From an uncultured Gammaproteobacteria bacterium (lineage in GTDB: Bacteria; Pseudomonadota; Gammaproteobacteria; Chromatiales; Chromatiaceae), in assembly GCA_937926265.1 (NCBI GenBank), contig CALAZS010000046.1, positions 1 to 62,813 on the forward strand: a stretch of DNA of 62,813 nucleotides. The letters are read 5' to 3'. A program made the position numbers and the translations under genes. The notes beneath the pieces are model-generated. The model saw only the letters and a program-made list of their open reading frames with translations, had not been told where the DNA came from and did not search any database. Positions within the stretch are counted from its first letter, which is position 1; every line of letters starts with the position of its first letter. Shown here one piece after another: positions 36,058 through 44,925 of the stretch.

Positions 36058-38403
36058 TTAACCTTTATCCAGGGTAACTTCGCCAAACAGGCGACTTAAT
36101 TTTTCAGCACCGGCAACCGCTGCCGGGAACCAGACAGAGTCATCACTGACGCGTTCATCAATAATGACTCTTGCAGATACCTTTTCACTGTCATCGCATG
36201 CAATTGATGCCTGCAGACCATCTTCAAGACCAACCGAACCGGCAGTTTTTGAATTCAACCGTATTGCAGAGTTCCAGCTATCAACCGTGTGCTGCAAAGA
36301 ACCTGCCCTGCGCACGATTGCATCTGCGGCATAAATCGGCAAATCAGCAATACGTTCTATGCCAGCTTTTACAAGCAAGGGTTCACCGGAAGTTGCTGAC
36401 TGCAAACTGTTATCAGGCTGACATGAGCCTTTAGCTTCAAGTTCTGCCAATACATCCTGACTTGAAAGATAATCAAAACCTTCGGCATCAATCATATTGC
36501 CGAGCACCCTCATGACCTTCCAGGCTGGACGAGACTGACCGTACGACGGGGTAGCACCCGAAAAACTCTGAACATCACATTGACCGTTTACGTATGTTCC
36601 TGATGTCTCGGCAAAACTGCCAATTGGCAGAATCACATCGGCACAAGCCATCAGTGACTCGGATTTATAACTCGATAATGCAATAGTTTTGCCTTTGCTG
36701 ATTTTTTCAACGGCATTAACCGGGTTGGCAAAATCCTTATCAGGTTCAACTTCAACAAGCATATAGACGGTCTGCTGACGATCAGTCATTTCAGACACAT
36801 TCAATCCCGGCTGTTCAAGCACTTCACCAGCCGGCAACCTGTGTGGAACCGCACCTGCATACCATGCACCGCAACTGTTACCTTTTTCCGGTATGACAGC
36901 AAAAGCCACACCGGTCTTTTCAGCCAGTTCTGCAGCTACATTTCTTAACAGAGAAAAATCAGGATGACTGGATGCAAAATTACCCAGAAGCACAACGCCC
37001 TGATCAGCAGCAGCAAGCTTTTCTGCTATAGCTTTGTGCCCATCATTTACTTCCGCAGACCCAATTACTTTTTGAAGATTATCTGAACTGCATCCTGCAG
37101 CTTTGGCTACTGCAGCAAGTTCTCCCAACATACCTGAAGGAGAAACAACTATTTCTGAGGAAACAGGATAATTGAAATCATACTCGACCGGGTTAATTGT
37201 CATGACTTCGCCACCGTCAAGCACAGACTTGCGAAGACGATGACCAAGTAAAGGCTGGTCTTTTCGTATGTTTGAGCCAACAAGCAACGTTGCCTTGTTA
37301 GTTTCAAGTTCTGCAAAAGCCTGGCCCAGCCATGGCTGAAGCGGATCAGCCGCATCGTTGCGGAAATCTGTCTGACGCAACCTGTGGTCCACGTTATTGC
37401 TGCCCAGTGCACGGGTCAATTTCTGTGCAAGGTACATTTCCTCCAATGTTGCCATTGGAGATACCAGTGTGGATAAACCTTTGCCGCCGGATTTCAGCAT
37501 ATTTGAAGCCGCTTCAAGCGCTTCATCCCATTCGGCATTACGCCACTTGCCATTTTCCCTGATCATCGGCTGATCAAGACGGTCATCTGAAAGCAGTCCC
37601 TGGTAACTGAAACGGTCACGGTCAGAAATCCAGCATTCATTTACACTTTCATTCTGTTTAGGAACAACACGCATTACCTCGTTACGACGGACATGAAAAT
37701 GTATGTTTGAACCGACACAATCATGAGGAGCTATGCCATCGTACTGGGTTAATTCCCAGGCCCGGGCCTGGAACCTGGCCGGTTTAGACGTTAAAGCACC
37801 AACCGGGCATATATCAATTACATTGCCGGACAATTCTGAATCAACCGTGCTCTGTACATAGGTTCCGATCTTCATGTGCTCACCGCGTCCGGTTGCACCC
37901 ATTTCACGGACACCGGCTATTTCTGCGCCGAAACGCACACAGCGGGTGCAATGAATACAACGTGTCATGTCCGTGGCAATTAATGATCCCAGGTCAGGAT
38001 CTGGTACCACACGTTTACCTTCAGAAAAACGCGAGACATCACCACCATATCCCATCGCCACATCCTGAAGTTCACATTCACCACCCTGGTCACAGATTGG
38101 GCAGTCCAGGGGATGGTTAATCAGTAAAAACTCCATCGTGCCTTTTTGCGCGGCCAGTGCTTTCGGAGATTTTGTACGCACTACCATGCCGTCATTACAG
38201 GGCGTTGCACAGGCAGGTAAAGGTTTGGGCACCTTATCCACATCAACAAGACACATACGACAGTTTGCCGCAATCGACAACTTATCGTGATAACAGAAAC
38301 GAGGCACACTAATGCCAGCTGCATCAGTAACTTCAATCAGCATCTGACCAGGCTTGGCTTCAAGCTTCTGACCATCAACTTCTATTGTTATCGTGTCCGT
38401 CAT
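36058..38403 (-). CDS. nuoG: NADH-quinone oxidoreductase subunit G
   Basis: Protein of 781 residues. The N-terminal 2Fe-2S ferredoxin (about residues 1-80, with CRMCLVDV and CATPCNDG), the His/Cys motif of N5 (INHPLDCPICDQGGECELQ), and the 4Fe-4S pair (CIHCTRCVRFG, then CPVGAL) are all visible. The rest is a molybdopterin-oxidoreductase-like domain without cofactor. Cytoplasmic peripheral arm, conducting electrons from NuoF. Confidence 0.97.
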   Translation of the reverse strand: MTDTITIEVDGQKLEAKPGQMLIEVTDAAGISVPRFCYHDKLSIAANCRMCLVDVDKVPKPLPACATPCNDGMVVRTKSPKALAAQKGTMEFLLINHPLDCPICDQGGECELQDVAMGYGGDVSRFSEGKRVVPDPDLGSLIATDMTRCIHCTRCVRFGAEIAGVREMGATGRGEHMKIGTYVQSTVDSELSGNVIDICPVGALTSKPARFQARAWELTQYDGIAPHDCVGSNIHFHVRRNEVMRVVPKQNESVNECWISDRDRFSYQGLLSDDRLDQPMIRENGKWRNAEWDEALEAASNMLKSGGKGLSTLVSPMATLEEMYLAQKLTRALGSNNVDHRLRQTDFRNDAADPLQPWLGQAFAELETNKATLLVGSNIRKDQPLLGHRLRKSVLDGGEVMTINPVEYDFNYPVSSEIVVSPSGMLGELAAVAKAAGCSSDNLQKVIGSAEVNDGHKAIAEKLAAADQGVVLLGNFASSHPDFSLLRNVAAELAEKTGVAFAVIPEKGNSCGAWYAGAVPHRLPAGEVLEQPGLNVSEMTDRQQTVYMLVEVEPDKDFANPVNAVEKISKGKTIALSSYKSESLMACADVILPIGSFAETSGTYVNGQCDVQSFSGATPSYGQSRPAWKVMRVLGNMIDAEGFDYLSSQDVLAELEAKGSCQPDNSLQSATSGEPLLVKAGIERIADLPIYAADAIVRRAGSLQHTVDSWNSAIRLNSKTAGSVGLEDGLQASIACDDSEKVSARVIIDERVSDDSVWFPAAVAGAEKLSRLFGEVTLDKG

Positions 38404-38421
38404 GTTAAATGTCTCTTGTTA

Positions 38422-39699
38422 TTAACTGCCTACACCGACCATGCATTTTTTATGGTCAATGTGATACTGAAATTCATCACGGTAATGTTTTAGCATGCCA
38501 GCAACAGGCATTGCCGCGGCATCACCCAGTGCACAGATGGTCTTGCCGGCAATTTTATCGGCTACATCATCGAGCAGGTCGAGGTCACTGTTTTGTCCCA
38601 TGCCCATTTCAATTCGATGAACCACGCGGTAAAGCCAACCGGTACCTTCACGACATGGTGTGCACTGTCCACAGGATTCTTCATGGTAGAAATAAGACAT
38701 ACGCTCAAGCAGTTTAACCATACAATTGGAATCATCGATTACCACTACCGCACCTGACCCCAACATGGAACCGGCACTGGCAATGGAATCGTAATCCATG
38801 GTCAGGTCCATCATTTGATCGCCCGGTACAACAGGTGCTGAAGATCCACCCGGGATTACTGCTTTCAGTTTCCTGCCGTCGGTAACACCACCAGCCAACT
38901 CCAGTAATTCAGAAAATGGCATACCCATCGGCACTTCAAAGTTACCTGGATTATTGACATTACCTGATACTGAAAAAAGTTTTGGACCGCCACTGTTTTC
39001 AACACCAATATCCTTGAACCATTCACCACCTGAACGAATAATTTCCGGAATGGATGCCAGTGTTTCAGTGTTATTGATTACGGTTGGTTTACCATACAGA
39101 CCAAACATCGCCGGGAAAGGCGGTTTGAATCGTGGCTGGCCTTTTTTACCTTCAAGCGACTCAAGCAGTGCCGTTTCTTCACCGCAGATGTAGGCACCGC
39201 CACCTAAATGCGTGTACAGGTCAAAATCAAATCCTGACCCCAGAATATCTTTACCAAGAAACCCTGCCTTGCGCGCTTCTTCAATAGCATCTTCAAAACG
39301 CTCATAGGGTTCCCAGAACTCGCCTCGAATATAGTTATATCCAGCTACTGCACCAATGGCGTAACCGGCGATAATCATGCCTTCAATCAATGCATGGGGG
39401 TTGTAGCGCAGAATATCCCTATCTTTGCAGGTACCCGGTTCACCTTCATCAGAATTGCATACAACGTATTTATCACCAGGTGCTGCCCTGTTGATAAAGC
39501 TCCATTTCAGGCCGGTTGGAAAACCTGCGCCACCCCTGCCACGAATACCGGAAGCTTTTACTTCATCGATGATCTTTTCAGGTGAAATGTTTTCCTTGAT
39601 GATTTTGGTAAGCGCTTCATAACCGCCTTCTTTCTGGTATGTTTCCAACAACCAGGGACGGTCTAAATGCATGGTACGAAAACAAACTTCATTGGCCAT
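38422..39699 (-). CDS. nuoF: NADH-quinone oxidoreductase subunit F (NADH, FMN, 4Fe-4S)
   Basis: Protein of 425 residues. The NADH-binding GIRGRGGAGFPTGLKW and FMN-binding YVVCNSDEGEPGTCKDRDI segments are intact, and ESCGQCTPCREGTGW plus a downstream Cys ligate cluster N3. GGAG precedes the ATG at 7 nt. Electron-entry subunit of complex I. Confidence 0.98.
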   Translation of the reverse strand: MANEVCFRTMHLDRPWLLETYQKEGGYEALTKIIKENISPEKIIDEVKASGIRGRGGAGFPTGLKWSFINRAAPGDKYVVCNSDEGEPGTCKDRDILRYNPHALIEGMIIAGYAIGAVAGYNYIRGEFWEPYERFEDAIEEARKAGFLGKDILGSGFDFDLYTHLGGGAYICGEETALLESLEGKKGQPRFKPPFPAMFGLYGKPTVINNTETLASIPEIIRSGGEWFKDIGVENSGGPKLFSVSGNVNNPGNFEVPMGMPFSELLELAGGVTDGRKLKAVIPGGSSAPVVPGDQMMDLTMDYDSIASAGSMLGSGAVVVIDDSNCMVKLLERMSYFYHEESCGQCTPCREGTGWLYRVVHRIEMGMGQNSDLDLLDDVADKIAGKTICALGDAAAMPVAGMLKHYRDEFQYHIDHKKCMVGVGS

Positions 39700-39703
39700 G
39701 GCG

Positions 39704-40234
39704 CTACTCCAGATTATCCAGGATTGAATCGACCAGCTCAGGGGTCAGGTTTTCGTAATACTTTTCACCTATCTGCATCATAGGTGCACCTACACAGGCC
39801 CCCAGACATTCAACTTCTTTAAGGGTAAAACGGTTATCTTTGGTCGTTTCACCCAATTTGATGGAAAGTTTTTCTTCAAGATGCTGCACAATTCGGTCAG
39901 AACCGTTAAGCATGCAGGAAATGTTGGTACACATGCAGATCTTGTGTCTACCAACAGGTTTGTGTTCATACATGGAATAGAAACTGGCAACTTCGTATAC
40001 AGCAATCGGTGCCATATCAAGATAAGCTGCAACCTTATCCATTAACTCGGTAGTTAACCAGCCACCATTATCGTTCTGAACAATCATCAGAGCCGCCATC
40101 ACAGCAGACTGCTTCCATTCATCAGGATACTTGGCTACCCATTTATCAATCTGTTCACGGATGCTTTCAGAAAACAGCGATGTTTTATCTACAGCGGGTT
40201 TGACTGTAGCCATTGGTTCATTTCTGTATCCCAT
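39704..40234 (-). CDS. nuoE: NADH-quinone oxidoreductase subunit E (2Fe-2S)
   Basis: Protein of 176 residues. The four cysteines of cluster N1a occur in CTNISCML and VECLGACVGAPMM. The first ATG overlaps the nuoD stop (TAATG), so translation is coupled; an ATG seven codons later is a possible alternative. Thioredoxin-like fold; partner of NuoF. Confidence 0.97.
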   Translation of the reverse strand: MGYRNEPMATVKPAVDKTSLFSESIREQIDKWVAKYPDEWKQSAVMAALMIVQNDNGGWLTTELMDKVAAYLDMAPIAVYEVASFYSMYEHKPVGRHKICMCTNISCMLNGSDRIVQHLEEKLSIKLGETTKDNRFTLKEVECLGACVGAPMMQIGEKYYENLTPELVDSILDNLE

Positions 40235-41487
40235 TAGCGGTCAATCTCCCCAAATACAATATCCATGGTGCCAATAATGGCAACCACATCAGCCAGCATA
40301 TGGCCTTTGGCCATTTCATCCATGGCAGCCAGATGCGCAAATCCCGGAGCGCGCACTTTCAAACGATAAGGCTTGTTGGCACCATCCGAGACGATGTAAG
40401 TACCAAATTCTCCTTTCGGCGCCTCAACACATCCATAGGCCTCGCCGGGAGGCGGACAGTAACCTTCTGTAAACAATTTAAAGTGATGAATCAGGGCTTC
40501 CATATCATCTTTCATATCAACACGCTTGGGCGGTGCGATTTTATGATCTTCAATCATGACCGGGCCCGGATTTTTACGCAGCCAGTCAATGCACTGTTTG
40601 ATGATACGGTTGGACTGGCGCATTTCTTCGACACGCACAAGGTAACGGTCATAACAGTCACCATTACGGCCGACAGGAATATCAAAATCCATCTTGTCGT
40701 AAACAGCATAAGGCTGTTTCTTGCGAAGATCCCATTCTACTCCTGAACCACGTAGCATTGGACCTGTGAAACCGAGCTGTTTGGCACGGTTTGGTGAAAC
40801 TTTACCTATACCGACCAGACGCTGTTTCCAGATCCGGTTTTCAGTCAGCAAGGTTTCATATTCATCAATACAACCGGGGAAGCGGTCTGTGAAATCTTCG
40901 AGGAAATCCAGTAAAGAACCATTTCGGTTCTTGTTCAGACGTTCAGCCTCTTTTTCAGAAACCCATTGGGTTGATTCAAATTTTGGCATTTCATCAGGCA
41001 GGTCGCGATAGACACCACCAACCCGATAATAAGTGGCATGCAAACGCGCACCGGATACAGCCTCGTAGCAGTCCATCAGGTCTTCACGTTCACGGAATGT
41101 ATACAGGAATACGGTCATAGCACCGACATCAAGACCATGCGCGCCCAACCACATCAGGTGGTTAAGAATACGGGTGATCTCATCAAACATCACACGTATG
41201 TACTGCGCCCTTTCAGGTGGCTCAATACCAAGCAGTTTTTCAATAGTGGCAACATAGCCATGCTCATTACACATCATGGATACGTAATCGAGCCTGTCCA
41301 TGTAACCGATTGATTGGTTATAGGGCTTGCTTTCAGCAAGCTTTTCGGTACCACGATGCAACAGACCTACGTGCGGATCGGCACGGTCGATAACTTCACC
41401 ATCCATTTCAAGAACCAGGCGAAGCACACCATGTGCAGCAGGATGCTGAGGACCAAAATTGAGAGTGTAATTGCGAATTTCAGGCAT
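40234..41487 (-). CDS. nuoD: NADH-quinone oxidoreductase subunit D
   Basis: Protein of 417 residues, starting at the canonical MPEIRNYTLNFGPQHPAAHG. The ATG is one base after the nuoC stop; a longer reading from an upstream TTG inside nuoC would be non-standard. The 49-kDa subunit lines the quinone site, with the conserved His and Tyr in GPQHPAAHG and LGIEPPERAQYIR. Separate from nuoC, unlike the fused nuoCD of enterobacteria. Confidence 0.97.
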   Translation of the reverse strand: MPEIRNYTLNFGPQHPAAHGVLRLVLEMDGEVIDRADPHVGLLHRGTEKLAESKPYNQSIGYMDRLDYVSMMCNEHGYVATIEKLLGIEPPERAQYIRVMFDEITRILNHLMWLGAHGLDVGAMTVFLYTFREREDLMDCYEAVSGARLHATYYRVGGVYRDLPDEMPKFESTQWVSEKEAERLNKNRNGSLLDFLEDFTDRFPGCIDEYETLLTENRIWKQRLVGIGKVSPNRAKQLGFTGPMLRGSGVEWDLRKKQPYAVYDKMDFDIPVGRNGDCYDRYLVRVEEMRQSNRIIKQCIDWLRKNPGPVMIEDHKIAPPKRVDMKDDMEALIHHFKLFTEGYCPPPGEAYGCVEAPKGEFGTYIVSDGANKPYRLKVRAPGFAHLAAMDEMAKGHMLADVVAIIGTMDIVFGEIDR

Positions 41488-41488
41488 A

Positions 41489-42223
41489 TCAGGAATCCGT
41501 GCTTTCTTCAGAATTGGCTTCAGCAACTGGTTCTACCGCAGGCAGGCCATCTTCATAGCGGTTATCGTCACGAATTACGCGGGGAACCAGTGTTCTGGGA
41601 TCAATGGAAACCGGCTCATAAATCACACGATGTTGTGTTGCGTCGAAGCGCATTTCTACATGACCGTTAAGTGGAAAATCTTTTCTGAATGGATGTCCGA
41701 TAAAGCCATAGTCCGTCAAGATGCGTCTCAGGTCCGGGTGACCTCTGAACATAATGCCTAACATATCGAAAGCTTCACGCTCAAACCAGTCTACACCGTT
41801 CCAGATATCAATAACCGAATCGACAATTGGCTTGTTTTCATCAAGAAATACGCGCAATCGAATGCGGTGATTTAAAGAGACAGAGAGCAAATGGTAAACG
41901 GTAGCAAAGCGGCTTTCCGGATTGAATTCTTTTTGAGAGCCACGCTCACAGCCGCGACTGAAACCTGAAGTGGATGCCGATGAGGTAGCCCACTCGGTTT
42001 TGCCGTACTCGGAATAGTCCACACCACAAACATCAATACACTGCTCAAACTGCAGCGCTTTATGATCCCTTAACAATTTGGCAATGGCTAACAAATCATC
42101 AGCTGCAATTGTCAGGGTCAGTTCTTCCCGGTAACGATCCAGAGATATGAACTCGAGTTCATTGTCTTCAAAAGCTTCTTCGAGCTCATCAACAAGATCA
42201 TCAAGACGTTCGTTAGCAGACAT
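41489..42223 (-). CDS. nuoC: NADH-quinone oxidoreductase subunit C
   Basis: Protein of 244 residues, the 30-kDa subunit of the peripheral arm. The family signature DWFEREAFDMLGIMFRGHPD is followed by LRRILTDYGF and HPFRKDFPL. An insertion of about 25 residues after the GVDY motif is rich in Ser and Gly. The C-terminal tail is acidic. Not fused to nuoD. Confidence 0.97.
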   Translation of the reverse strand: MSANERLDDLVDELEEAFEDNELEFISLDRYREELTLTIAADDLLAIAKLLRDHKALQFEQCIDVCGVDYSEYGKTEWATSSASTSGFSRGCERGSQKEFNPESRFATVYHLLSVSLNHRIRLRVFLDENKPIVDSVIDIWNGVDWFEREAFDMLGIMFRGHPDLRRILTDYGFIGHPFRKDFPLNGHVEMRFDATQHRVIYEPVSIDPRTLVPRVIRDDNRYEDGLPAVEPVAEANSEESTDS

Positions 42224-42251
42224 GTAAAATGGCTATCCTGTAATAAATTAA

Positions 42252-42728
42252 TTAGCGGGCAATGGTACTGGTTCGACGAATTTTGTTTTGTAGCTGCAAA
42301 ATTCCATACAGAAGCGCCTCTGCAGTAGGCGGGCAACCGGGCACATAAATGTCTACCGGAACAATCCGATCACAGCCCCTGACGACCGAGTAGGAATAAT
42401 GATAATAACCACCACCATTGGCACAGGAACCCATTGAAATTACCCAGCGCGGCTCAGCCATCTGGTCATAGACTTTTCTTAAAGCGGGCGCCATCTTGTT
42501 AACCAGCGTACCAGCCACGATCATAACGTCGGATTGACGCGGACTGGGGCGAAATACTATGCCGAAGCGGTCCAGATCATATCGGGAGGCACCAGCGTGC
42601 ATCATTTCAACTGCGCAACACGCCAGACCAAAAGTCATCGGCCATAAAGAACCGGTTCTGGCCCAGTTGATCAGTTTATCTGCCGAGGTAGTTACAAAAC
42701 CTTTTTCAAGAACGCCTTCTATTCCCAT
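42252..42728 (-). CDS. nuoB: NADH-quinone oxidoreductase subunit B (cluster N2)
   Basis: Protein of 158 residues from the ATG at 42728 (MGIEGVLEKG), which has AAAGGAG 7 nt upstream; a GTG seven codons earlier would fall before that site. Cluster N2 ligands are GLACCAVEMM, GSCANGG and VPGCPPT. The start lies inside the last codons of nuoA. Terminal electron carrier to quinone. Confidence 0.98.
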   Translation of the reverse strand: MGIEGVLEKGFVTTSADKLINWARTGSLWPMTFGLACCAVEMMHAGASRYDLDRFGIVFRPSPRQSDVMIVAGTLVNKMAPALRKVYDQMAEPRWVISMGSCANGGGYYHYSYSVVRGCDRIVPVDIYVPGCPPTAEALLYGILQLQNKIRRTSTIAR

Positions 42729-43075
42729 TCCAAGGCTCCTTTTTTCCACTCGTAGATAAAACCGATAACCAGGATTCCAAGGAAAATAGCCATCGCGATA
42801 TAACCAACCATGCCAATTTCATCAAGCACAACTGCCCATGGAAACAGGAATGCAATTTCCAGATCGAAAATAATAAAAAGGATGGCAACCAGATAATAAC
42901 GCACGTCAAATTTCATGCGCGCATCTTCGAAGGCTTCAAAACCACATTCAAATGGGGAGCCCTTTTCTTTGTCGGGACGTTGTGGGCCGAGAACAAAACC
43001 AGCTGCAACTGCAGCAATACCAATAAAAGATCCCACGACCAGGAATACAAGAATTGGCAGATAATTTTCCAGCAT
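42719..43075 (-). CDS. nuoA: NADH-quinone oxidoreductase subunit A
   Basis: Protein of 118 residues from the ATG at 43075 (MLENYLPILVFL), the usual NuoA length; an upstream in-frame start would add 17 atypical polar residues. Three membrane helices. The conserved PFECGFE loop and FDVRYYLVAILFIIFDLE are present. First gene of the 14-gene operon, with a consensus-like promoter about 60 bp upstream. Confidence 0.97.
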   Translation of the reverse strand: MLENYLPILVFLVVGSFIGIAAVAAGFVLGPQRPDKEKGSPFECGFEAFEDARMKFDVRYYLVAILFIIFDLEIAFLFPWAVVLDEIGMVGYIAMAIFLGILVIGFIYEWKKGALEWE

Positions 43076-43131
43076 GTTTATTAATTCCCCCGAACAGGTA
43101 ATGTGTTTCTTTTTGTAACCTGGCAAATTAG

Positions 43132-43168
43132 TCGAAAGAGTCTATTGCACCACGCCCCTGAATGTCAA
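43132..43168 (-). promoter_or_regulatory. probable sigma-70 promoter of the nuo operon
   Basis: On the minus strand a perfect -35 TTGACA (43163-43168) is followed after 18 bp by TAGACT (43139-43144) as -10. Predicted transcription start is near 43132, about 57 nt before the nuoA ATG. It lies downstream of the tRNA-Leu terminator, which gives nuo its own transcript. Confidence 0.6.
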
Positions 43169-43229
43169 GTTGGGACAAAGATAATTAATTGATAAAAATC
43201 AATAGGTTAATTAATTTTTTTATGGACAT

Positions 43230-43262
43230 AAAAAAACGACATCAGGATTACTGATGTCGTTT
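43230..43262 (-). terminator. Rho-independent terminator after tRNA-Leu
   Basis: On the minus strand a perfect 11-bp stem AAACGACATCA / TGATGTCGTTT with a 7-nt loop is followed by a run of seven T. It begins 7 nt after the tRNA 3' end and separates the tpiA-secG-tRNA unit from nuo. Confidence 0.9.
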
Positions 43263-43269
43263 CAGGATA

Positions 43270-43354
43270 TGGTGCCGAAGGCCGGACTTGAACCGGCACG
43301 GCTTACGCCACTACCCCCTCAAGATAGCGTGTCTACCAATTCCACCACTTCGGC
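43270..43354 (-). tRNA. tRNA-Leu (GAG), 85 nt
   Basis: Type II tRNA with a long variable arm. The anticodon loop TTGAGGG gives anticodon GAG. The acceptor stem GCCGAAG pairs with CTTCGGC, the T loop GGTTCAAGTCC is standard, and CCA is encoded. It lies 11 nt downstream of secG and is probably processed from the secG transcript. Confidence 0.97.
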
Positions 43355-43365
43355 AAATATTATAA

Positions 43366-43878
43366 CTAGTTAATTACTGGAACGTCTTCAGACTGATTTT
43401 CAATTGCAGCCGGTGCTTCAACCGCTGGTATTTCCGGTTCTGAAACTTCATTGGTCATTGGCGCCATTGGCTCAATAACCTGCTCTTCGATACCTTGATT
43501 AACTTCAGGAACCGCAGGCATATCAGAATTATCTTCAATAGCCTCTGGCACAAGTGGCAACTCGGTATCCATAACCGGTTGTTCAATTGCTGGCGTATCG
43601 ATCATAGCAGGAGCACTGGCTCCATCCATGAGACTCTCGGTTTCTGTCGCCTGCATGGCAAAGTACGCAAGCCATAAGCTGGTAATGAAAAACAGGGTCG
43701 CAAGTACTGCAGTCGCACGGCTTAAGAAGTTGGCAGAACCACTTGAACCGAACACGGTTGCCGAGGCACCGCTGCCAAAAGCAGCTCCGGCATCTGCACC
43801 CTTACCATGCTGCATCAGAACAAGCCCGACAAGGCCAATTGCCAGGAAAAGATGCATTACTGTTAAAACTGTTTCCAT
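43366..43878 (-). CDS. secG: protein translocase subunit SecG with long acidic tail
   Basis: Protein of 170 residues. Residues 1-77 are normal SecG: two membrane helices with the loop LMQHGKGADAGAAFGSG, then SANFLSRATAVLAT. The remaining roughly 90 residues are a disordered-looking tail of Pro, Glu, Val and Ala repeats with almost no basic residues. Escherichia coli SecG has 110 residues, so the tail is a clear extension. It assists SecYEG protein export. Between tpiA and tRNA-Leu, same strand. Confidence 0.95.
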   Translation of the reverse strand: METVLTVMHLFLAIGLVGLVLMQHGKGADAGAAFGSGASATVFGSSGSANFLSRATAVLATLFFITSLWLAYFAMQATETESLMDGASAPAMIDTPAIEQPVMDTELPLVPEAIEDNSDMPAVPEVNQGIEEQVIEPMAPMTNEVSEPEIPAVEAPAAIENQSEDVPVIN

Positions 43879-43921
43879 TTTATTCCACCAACTCTGCTGC
43901 CTGCACAGACAGCCTTAAAAA

Positions 43922-44677
43922 TTATGCGTTAGCCGCTTTACCTATCGCCAGGAAATCGTCAGCTTTCAAAGAAGCTCCGCCGATGAGACCACCGTCAATA
44001 TCTTCACAAGCCAGCAGTTCCTGGGCATTACCCGGATTCATGCTGCCACCATAAAGAATCTGAATTTTTCCAGCAACTTCAGGACTTTTTTCAGCAATCA
44101 TTTTACGAATGAATGCATGTGTATCCTGCGCCTGTTCAGGTGTCGCTGTGACACCGGTACCAATTGCCCAGACCGGTTCGTAGGCAATAACACCCTCTCC
44201 CAGCATATCCACACCAAGGCGATCGATAACCGCATTAACCTGGCGGCTCACAACTTCTTCAGTGATTCCACCTTCACGCTCTTCCAGAGTCTCACCAATG
44301 CAGAACAGAGGTATCAGCCCCGCTTTGCGTGCCACTTCAAATTTTTCAGCAACAAGTTCATCAGACTCATTATGATAAGTTCTGCGTTCAGAATGACCGA
44401 TAATTACGTACTTGCAACCGAAGTCATTCCACATATCACCGGAAATTTCACCGGTATACGCACCTTTATCATGAACTGAAATATCCTGACCGCCGTAGGC
44501 AATATCTGTAGAATCAAGCTGGTTGCAAACATCATTGATATATACAGCAGGACAACAAACCGCCATCTCGGCAGAGGTAACCTCTGCAGCACCTGATTTA
44601 ATGCCATCAAGCAAAATTCGAATGCTCTCGCGAGAACCATTCATTTTCCAGTTACCGGCTACCAGTGTTTGACGCAT
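43922..44677 (-). CDS. tpiA: triosephosphate isomerase
   Basis: Protein of 251 residues, complete TIM barrel. Active-site residues are visible: Lys in GNWKMNG, His in VIIGHSERR, Glu in AYEPVWAIGTG, and the phosphate loop ILYGGSMNP. Interconverts dihydroxyacetone phosphate and glyceraldehyde 3-phosphate. Upstream of secG with a 43-bp gap. Confidence 0.98.
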   Translation of the reverse strand: MRQTLVAGNWKMNGSRESIRILLDGIKSGAAEVTSAEMAVCCPAVYINDVCNQLDSTDIAYGGQDISVHDKGAYTGEISGDMWNDFGCKYVIIGHSERRTYHNESDELVAEKFEVARKAGLIPLFCIGETLEEREGGITEEVVSRQVNAVIDRLGVDMLGEGVIAYEPVWAIGTGVTATPEQAQDTHAFIRKMIAEKSPEVAGKIQILYGGSMNPGNAQELLACEDIDGGLIGGASLKADDFLAIGKAANA

Positions 44678-44792
44678 CTGAAACTCCCAGTCGTATTTAT
44701 TTAGTCGTATAAATTCAAAAAATATTTAAGGCGCGGTACTTTACAGGCCAAGCCCTGGCAAATCAATGGTTATGAGACACAAATGATATGGA

Positions 44793-44902
44793 GGCGATCA
44801 TGCCAGCCACACCCCGGCACACGAACTCACTGCTGCGGCTGCTCCCTTCCGGGCCTGACCGAGTTCACAGCTAATCGTTGCGAGGGGACCAGCATGGTCA
44901 CC
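44793..44902 (-). ncRNA. ffs: 4.5S signal recognition particle RNA
   Basis: About 110 nt. The apical domain is unmistakable: GGTCAGGCCCGGAAGGGAGC followed by AGCC, with the GGAA tetraloop and the symmetric and asymmetric loops that bind Ffh. The distal helix is formed by GGTGACCATGC at the 5' end and GCATGATCGCC at the 3' end (one mismatch, one G-U). Small bacterial type without an Alu domain. Ends are set by the helix, so they may be off by a few bases. Its promoter must lie within the end of the trmO gene. Confidence 0.95.
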
Positions 44903-44925
44903 ATAACGGGGGCGGATTATGCCGG

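Noticed and set aside
40213..40746. Plus-strand frame of 177 codons opposite nuoD
   Set aside because: Antisense shadow of a conserved subunit gene, low-complexity mix of residues, no recognisable motif.
43270..43354. Duplicate tRNA end marking an integrated island at tRNA-Leu
   Set aside because: No second copy of its 3' end was seen in the window, and the flanks are the ordinary secG and nuoA genes.
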